From NCBI GenBank assembly GCA_007133745.1, contig SLMC01000103.1:1-10045 (forward strand): a DNA stretch of 10,045 nucleotides, given 5' to 3'. Below, piece after piece: positions 5,872-10,045 of the stretch. A program made the position numbers and the translations under genes. The stretch is from Kiritimatiellia bacterium (lineage in GTDB: Bacteria; Verrucomicrobiota; Kiritimatiellia; UBA8416; SLMC01). The stretch's first letter is position 1. Each line of letters opens with the position of its first letter. The notes under the pieces are model-generated. The model was not told the DNA's origin. It made no database searches and saw nothing but the letters and a program-made list of their open reading frames with translations.

Positions 5872-8205
5872 ATGAGGACATGGCAAAAGGCAGTATGGGC
5901 AACGTTGGCGCTGGCATGGGGCTTGACGGTAAACGCGTTGGCAAACAAGGTTCAGGTGGACCTGACCGTTGTCGAACCGGTCGGGGTCGCACGCGAAAAC
6001 GAATGGGTCGCGACCGGGGTACCGTTCGCGCAGGGCGTGCTCAAGGATGCGTCGGCTCTGCGCATCGCGGCCGACGGGAAGCCGATCGCCAGCCGTCAAT
6101 TCCGCACCCTTAATGCTTGGCCCGACGGATCGGTGAAATGGGCGCTGGGCGTCTTCCCGCTGTCCGTACCCGCCAATGGCTCGGTCAAGCTGGCCCTTAC
6201 CGACGGGCCGGCCGCCCCGTCCAAAGGCGGCTTAACGGTACAGGACGGACCGGATGCCATCGTCGTGGATACCGGCGTTTTGCAGGCCCGCATCGACAAG
6301 CAAGCGTTTCGCATCCTCTCCGAGGTCACCCTGCGCGGACGGCGGCTGATGCAACAGGGCGATGGCGGCGGCGCCATACTGGAACTGACCGACGGCCAAA
6401 AGCTGAATATGGCCGCCCACCCGCCGGAAAAGGTCGAGATCGCGGAATCGGGTCCGGTCCGCGCCCTGATCATGGCGCGCGGCCGCTTCCCCGGCGCGTT
6501 CGTGCGCGACGAACAGGAACTGATCCGCTGGTCGTGCCAAATATACTTTTACGCGGGATCCGATCAAGTCCGCATTCACTACACGGTGGGCAATGACGGC
6601 GCGTACACCAGTCACAGGGCGCGTCGGGAAAACTTTCAGTTCAAAAGCCTGAAATTGCATTTCGACACCATGCCGGGCGCAGGCGTACAAGTCGTTACAG
6701 CCGAGGCGGAAGGCGGCGTGGCGGATGGAACCGCGTTTGCGATCCGGCAGAAAGGCGGCCGCCAGGGGCAAGCGGATAATTTCGAGGCGCAACTGGGCGA
6801 CAAGACGCTGGTATCTTCCGAGACGCGCAGCTCCGGCGCCCTGGGCGTGACGGGCACAGGCGGCGCATTCAGCGTGGCCTTGCGCGACTATTGGCAAAAC
6901 TACCCCAAGGAAACAGCCGTAGCGCACAACCGGCTGACCTTGGCGCTGTGGCCGGAATGGGCCGGATTCCCCGAAGGGCGGGATGTGTACCATCTGATCG
7001 GCGGCAAGCAGAAGACGCACGAAATCGCATTCCGCTTCGGAGCGGGCGATCTGGCATCCGCCACGGCGCTGGCGGCGCAAATGAATCGGCCGCTGCTGCC
7101 GCTGGCCGCACCGGAATATTACGCGGACTCCGGTGCGATTACCCTGTTGAGTCCGGCAGACGTGCGAACCGGCGATGCCGAAACGGACGCCATGATCCAG
7201 CGCTACGACGATCTGCAGCGCTCGAAGCCGGCCGGCTTGACTCAAGCGGCGGAAAGCCGGAGGCGCGGCAACTACTACGGATGGATGAACTGGGGCGATT
7301 TGTTTTGGGCCTGGGGCTCCAGCAGCCTGCACTACGACTGGACCCACATCATGCTCGTGCACACGTTGCGGACCGGACAACGCGAGGCGTTCGACTGGGG
7401 CTCGGCCATGGCTCGGCACCAGTACGACATCGATATGCATCGTTCACCGCGCGACCGGACGGCCTCCCGCTTTCTTTCGGCCTACGAGAAAGAAGAGCGT
7501 GGCGGAAGCGGATGGCATGTGTCCACAAACCCGGGGCGTATGCGCCCGACGCCCAGCCACACCTGGATTCAAGGTCAAACCCTGTACGCCGTGCTGACCG
7601 GCGATCCCGAATCATGGGAATGCGCGCGTCTCGGCGCGGAGGGTCTGCGCAGCCGCATGTTCGCCGCTCACGGCCTTGACAAAAAACCCAGGCGCCTGCA
7701 GGCGCGCACGAGCGGCTGGAGTATTGAGGGCCTCGTGGCCGTGTACGCATTGACCGGCGAGCAGGACTATTTGGATGACAGCCGCAAAATCTTCGAAAAC
7801 GGCCTGTGGCACATGTTCGTGGAAGACGGGAAATCCGTCTTGAAATGGGGCGGCGTTCAAACCGTGTACTGCGTTCGCCCGCTTATCGACTATCACTGGC
7901 ATACCGGCGACGAACGCGCGCTCGAAATACTCAAGGCGATGGTCGATCAGACGGCGGAATGGAGCGAAAGCTTCGAATATTTCATGTTCGGCGACGCGGC
8001 GGCCTACGTCTACTATCGAACGGGCGACGAAGCCTACCTGAAGCAGGCGCGCGTATTTCTCGCCGATTTGCTGAAAAAACGCGGCACGTTCAATCCCCGC
8101 TCCGGCGCATGGACCAAGTCCGAGGCCAAGACAAGCCGATCCGCCTACAAGCATATCGCCATTGAACGTCTTAAAACGCTGGGCCGCGCGCCTGTCGGAC
8201 AATAA
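5872..8205 (+). CDS. Secreted exo-rhamnogalacturonan lyase-like protein (PL26/YetA-like)
   Basis: The 777-residue protein begins with a Sec signal peptide: basic start MRTWQK, hydrophobic core to about residue 20, and an ALA site giving likely cleavage after residue 24. The N-terminal part has the pattern of the PcRGLX/YetA family: VATGVPFAQGVLKD at 46-59, a residue run on an unnamed ligand-like side, then WPDGSVKWALGVFP at 83-96. Beta-rich sequence continues to about 400. The C-terminal half, about 430-770, is helical and Trp/Tyr/His-rich (YGWMNWGD at 469-476, SLHYDWTH at 485-492, RHQYDIDMH at 515-523, SHTWIQGQ at 562-569), as expected for an alpha/alpha toroid. The founding PL26 enzyme of Penicillium removes units from rhamnogalacturonan I by beta-elimination. 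Activity here is inferred from the fold pattern; many bacterial relatives are uncharacterised, so another uronic polysaccharide is possible. It probably shares a message with the deacylase. Confidence 0.65.
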   Translation: MRTWQKAVWATLALAWGLTVNALANKVQVDLTVVEPVGVARENEWVATGVPFAQGVLKDASALRIAADGKPIASRQFRTLNAWPDGSVKWALGVFPLSVPANGSVKLALTDGPAAPSKGGLTVQDGPDAIVVDTGVLQARIDKQAFRILSEVTLRGRRLMQQGDGGGAILELTDGQKLNMAAHPPEKVEIAESGPVRALIMARGRFPGAFVRDEQELIRWSCQIYFYAGSDQVRIHYTVGNDGAYTSHRARRENFQFKSLKLHFDTMPGAGVQVVTAEAEGGVADGTAFAIRQKGGRQGQADNFEAQLGDKTLVSSETRSSGALGVTGTGGAFSVALRDYWQNYPKETAVAHNRLTLALWPEWAGFPEGRDVYHLIGGKQKTHEIAFRFGAGDLASATALAAQMNRPLLPLAAPEYYADSGAITLLSPADVRTGDAETDAMIQRYDDLQRSKPAGLTQAAESRRRGNYYGWMNWGDLFWAWGSSSLHYDWTHIMLVHTLRTGQREAFDWGSAMARHQYDIDMHRSPRDRTASRFLSAYEKEERGGSGWHVSTNPGRMRPTPSHTWIQGQTLYAVLTGDPESWECARLGAEGLRSRMFAAHGLDKKPRRLQARTSGWSIEGLVAVYALTGEQDYLDDSRKIFENGLWHMFVEDGKSVLKWGGVQTVYCVRPLIDYHWHTGDERALEILKAMVDQTAEWSESFEYFMFGDAAAYVYYRTGDEAYLKQARVFLADLLKKRGTFNPRSGAWTKSEAKTSRSAYKHIAIERLKTLGRAPVGQ

Positions 8206-8213
8206 CAAACGGC

Positions 8214-8242
8214 TTGACTATGGCGGCCCGATGTGCGAGAAT
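8214..8242 (+). promoter_or_regulatory. Sigma70-type promoter of the secreted peptidase gene
   Basis: TTGACT (five of six -35 bases) at 8214-8219, an ideal 17-bp spacer, and GAGAAT (four of six -10 bases) at 8237-8242. It starts nine bases after the stop of the lyase-like gene. Transcription would begin near 8249 and give a leader of about 90 nucleotides that contains the second heptamer array. It argues that the peptidase gene is a separate unit. Confidence 0.55.
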
Positions 8243-8293
8243 GCTTTTGTTCCTTAAGGCGAACTCATGCTCGGATTCCGAATTGTCGCTTTT

Positions 8294-8321
8294 CCTGAAA
8301 CCTGAACACTGAAACCTGTTC
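8294..8321. repeat. Heptanucleotide tandem repeat, consensus CCTGAAA, four copies
   Basis: Units begin at 8294, 8301, 8308 and 8315. The first is CCTGAAA; the second ends in C, the third begins with A, and the fourth ends TTC. The sequence differs from the array at 4007-4041 but the period is the same. It lies in the presumed untranslated leader, 18 bases before the start codon at 8340. Confidence 0.6.
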
Positions 8322-8339
8322 GCTCAGACAAGGCTTACT

Positions 8340-10045
8340 ATGACTCGGGCTCGATGCGATACCGGAGCGGCAAGGCGCATCAACCGCGCCCTGTTCATGC
8401 TCTGCGGCGCGGCGTTGCCGGCATTGTCCGGCGCTGTTCCCCGCGCCGTCGCCGAGCCCATCGCCTACAACCAAAACGTTTCACTGAAGTCCGGACAGGA
8501 AGCCTCGATCGACCTCGTCTACGGCGGCACAGCGGTTCCCCGTCAAGAACTGGTCTTCACCATCCATTCTTCAACCTACCGGGGAACCCTGGAATCCCAC
8601 GAACAACGTACGGGGCTTCCCTACCCCGGTCGTTACTATTACCGTGCGCCGGACGATTTTGCCGGCCCGGACGGATTCACCTGGAAAGTTCACGACGGCT
8701 CGGCCGAGTCCAATATCGGGAGCGTCTCCATTTCCGTGCTCAACACGGCGCCCGTCGCCGAAAACCAGCACGTCACGGCGCCCGTTAACCGAACCACGAA
8801 AATCCATCTCGCCTTTTACGATCCCGACGACCAGCCGATCGCCATTTCCGTCGTTACGGAACCGACGCGCGGCCATGTTGAAATTTTCGGAGATTTCGCC
8901 TATTATACGCCCGATCCCGGCTACGAGGGTCAGGACGCCTTCGCATGGGAAGCCTTCGACGGCGTGGTCGCATCTTCGCCTGCAATCTGTTCCATTGCCG
9001 TCTCGTCCGACATCGCTTCCGAGCGCGGCAATGTGATTTTGGCCGTCAACCATTTGCTGCTTCCGGAAATTATTGCCGAGGTCGAACGCCTGAAGCAGGA
9101 TTTGACTCATGAAGGCCACGAAGTCCGGATCGCGCCCTGGAACACGGCGGAACAGAACGCGGACGACTTATGGACCCACCTCAACGCGGTGTACACGCAA
9201 GAAGGCCTGACCGGCGCTCTCCTCATCGGCCACATGCCCAAAGCGCGCAACAGCCTAAATCAATCCTACACGGACTTGGTTTTCTGGAACATGCAAACGT
9301 TTCGCGATCCAAGAACACGCCATATATGGGTCAGTCGCATCCAGGCGCTCGGCGGCGACGGCGCCGATCTCTATGCCGGAGACGAAGTCTCTCTGATTCG
9401 CCGCGCGCTGGCCGTCAATCATGCGTACCGAACCGGTCAATCCCGGCTCCCGCATGACGCATTTCACTACGACGCGGTCGGCAATGGCGGATCCGTCGTC
9501 AACGCGCTGGCTGTCTGGCCCGTCGCCGAAACACGGGCGCCGCATCTGGCCTGGACGCGCGGCGGCGATCTGCTGCACCAAACCACGCATGGAACCGAGT
9601 GGTCCTACGATCACAACCTCGTTCACGCCACGACGCTGCTCCAGACGCTAGCTCAGGTCCGATCCGCGCTGATAACCTCCTGCGCATCCGGCGTATTAGG
9701 CGGCGTCGCCAATCACCAGTTGTTCACCCGGCGCGGCGGCAATGTCCTGAGCATCGGCGCCTCGGAAATCACCTATACCGGCGCCTACGTCATTCTGGAC
9801 GATTCCGATGCGGATCAAAACTTTCGCGCCGCTCTCGCGGCCGGCTCAAGCTGGGGTCAGGCGCTGGTCGACCACTACGCTTTCGTCGCAAACATCAACT
9901 ACTACAAGCCTTTCTTTCACGGCGACCTTTCTTTGCCCGTCATGGCGGGCCCGCCCAATCGCATGCCCGCCGTGTCCGCCTTCAGCGCCGATACCGTTGC
10001 CGGTCCGGCGCCGCTCGCCGCGACCTTCACCGTCGAAGCTCACGA
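8340..10045 (+). CDS. Secreted gingipain-like (clan CD, C25-type) cysteine peptidase with cadherin-like and PKD domains, 3' end outside window
   Basis: The frame stays open from ATG 8340 to the window end, 568 residues so far. RRINR followed by a hydrophobic core at about 17-32 is a Sec signal peptide. Two beta-sandwich repeats follow: one at about 41-133 and a typical cadherin-like/Big_9 repeat at about 137-222 (NTAPVAENQ, FYDPDDQPIAIS, YYTPDPGYEGQDAFAWEAFDG). The region 229-535 resembles the gingipain catalytic unit: GALLIGHMP at 292-300, YTDLVFW at 310-316 and IWVSRI at 329-334, then H417-G418 in TTHGTEW as catalytic His and C448 in ITSCASG as catalytic Cys. From 543 the pattern PAVSAFSADTVAGPAPLAATFT is the start of a PKD domain. 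It should cut after Arg or Lys if truly gingipain-like, but specificity is not visible. A weak AAGG precedes the start; an in-frame stop at 8310 limits alternatives. Downstream domains and any anchoring or secretion signal are unknown. Confidence 0.75.
   Translation, partial: MTRARCDTGAARRINRALFMLCGAALPALSGAVPRAVAEPIAYNQNVSLKSGQEASIDLVYGGTAVPRQELVFTIHSSTYRGTLESHEQRTGLPYPGRYYYRAPDDFAGPDGFTWKVHDGSAESNIGSVSISVLNTAPVAENQHVTAPVNRTTKIHLAFYDPDDQPIAISVVTEPTRGHVEIFGDFAYYTPDPGYEGQDAFAWEAFDGVVASSPAICSIAVSSDIASERGNVILAVNHLLLPEIIAEVERLKQDLTHEGHEVRIAPWNTAEQNADDLWTHLNAVYTQEGLTGALLIGHMPKARNSLNQSYTDLVFWNMQTFRDPRTRHIWVSRIQALGGDGADLYAGDEVSLIRRALAVNHAYRTGQSRLPHDAFHYDAVGNGGSVVNALAVWPVAETRAPHLAWTRGGDLLHQTTHGTEWSYDHNLVHATTLLQTLAQVRSALITSCASGVLGGVANHQLFTRRGGNVLSIGASEITYTGAYVILDDSDADQNFRAALAAGSSWGQALVDHYAFVANINYYKPFFHGDLSLPVMAGPPNRMPAVSAFSADTVAGPAPLAATFTVEAH

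Noticed and set aside
4315..6099. Long open frame on the - strand opposite the deacylase gene
   Set aside because: The sense strand encodes a complete amidohydrolase with all metal ligands; the antisense product shows no family motif and crosses into the next gene.
6232..7440. Long open frame on the - strand opposite the lyase-like gene
   Set aside because: Antisense shadow of a gene with signal peptide, strong ribosome site and recognisable domains.

Overview
The window is about 10 kb of GC-rich bacterial DNA, densely coding, with short gaps between genes. No rRNA, tRNA, CRISPR array or intact transposase is visible. I cannot place the organism firmly. Large secreted multidomain proteins (cadherin-like, caspase-like and PKD modules), a PL26-like lyase, a nicking-type MutL and heptanucleotide repeats between genes suggest a heterotrophic environmental bacterium, perhaps of the PVC superphylum or a nearby group such as Hydrogenedentes. 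That placement is inference from style, not from a marker gene.

Layout. (1) 1-1271, + strand: the 3' end of a type I restriction gene, hsdR, overlaps by one base (stop TGA, start ATG) a YgjP/DUF45-type zinc metallopeptidase gene. This is the tail of a restriction-modification operon that continues off the left edge. (2) 1350-3173, - strand: complete mutL, convergent with the restriction operon. It encodes all ATPase motifs and a C-terminal endonuclease domain, with one substitution in the metal-binding motif. (3) 3174-3443: a divergent intergenic region between mutL and the next gene. (4) 3444-4028, + strand: a small cysteine-motif protein of unknown function whose stop codon lies inside a 7-bp tandem repeat. 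(5) 4029-4287: a structured non-coding stretch with repeats, hairpins and a T-rich tract. (6) 4288-8205, + strand: a two-gene unit 24 bp apart, coding for a D-aminoacylase-type amidohydrolase and a secreted PL26/YetA-like rhamnogalacturonan-lyase-like protein. (7) 8206-8339: a leader with a good sigma70-type promoter and a second 7-bp tandem repeat. (8) 8340 to the right edge, + strand: a secreted protein with cadherin-like repeats, a gingipain-like (clan CD) cysteine peptidase domain and the start of a PKD domain, cut by the window end.

How they fit. The left part covers genome defence and repair (type I restriction, mismatch repair). The right part looks like extracellular degradation: a secreted polysaccharide-active protein, a cytoplasmic deacylase that could handle a D-amino-acid derivative, and a secreted peptidase. 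A link between the last gene and the two before it is not shown, because the last gene has its own promoter. The points most worth following are the two independent heptamer repeats, the peptidase architecture, and the unexplained structured region at 4029-4287.
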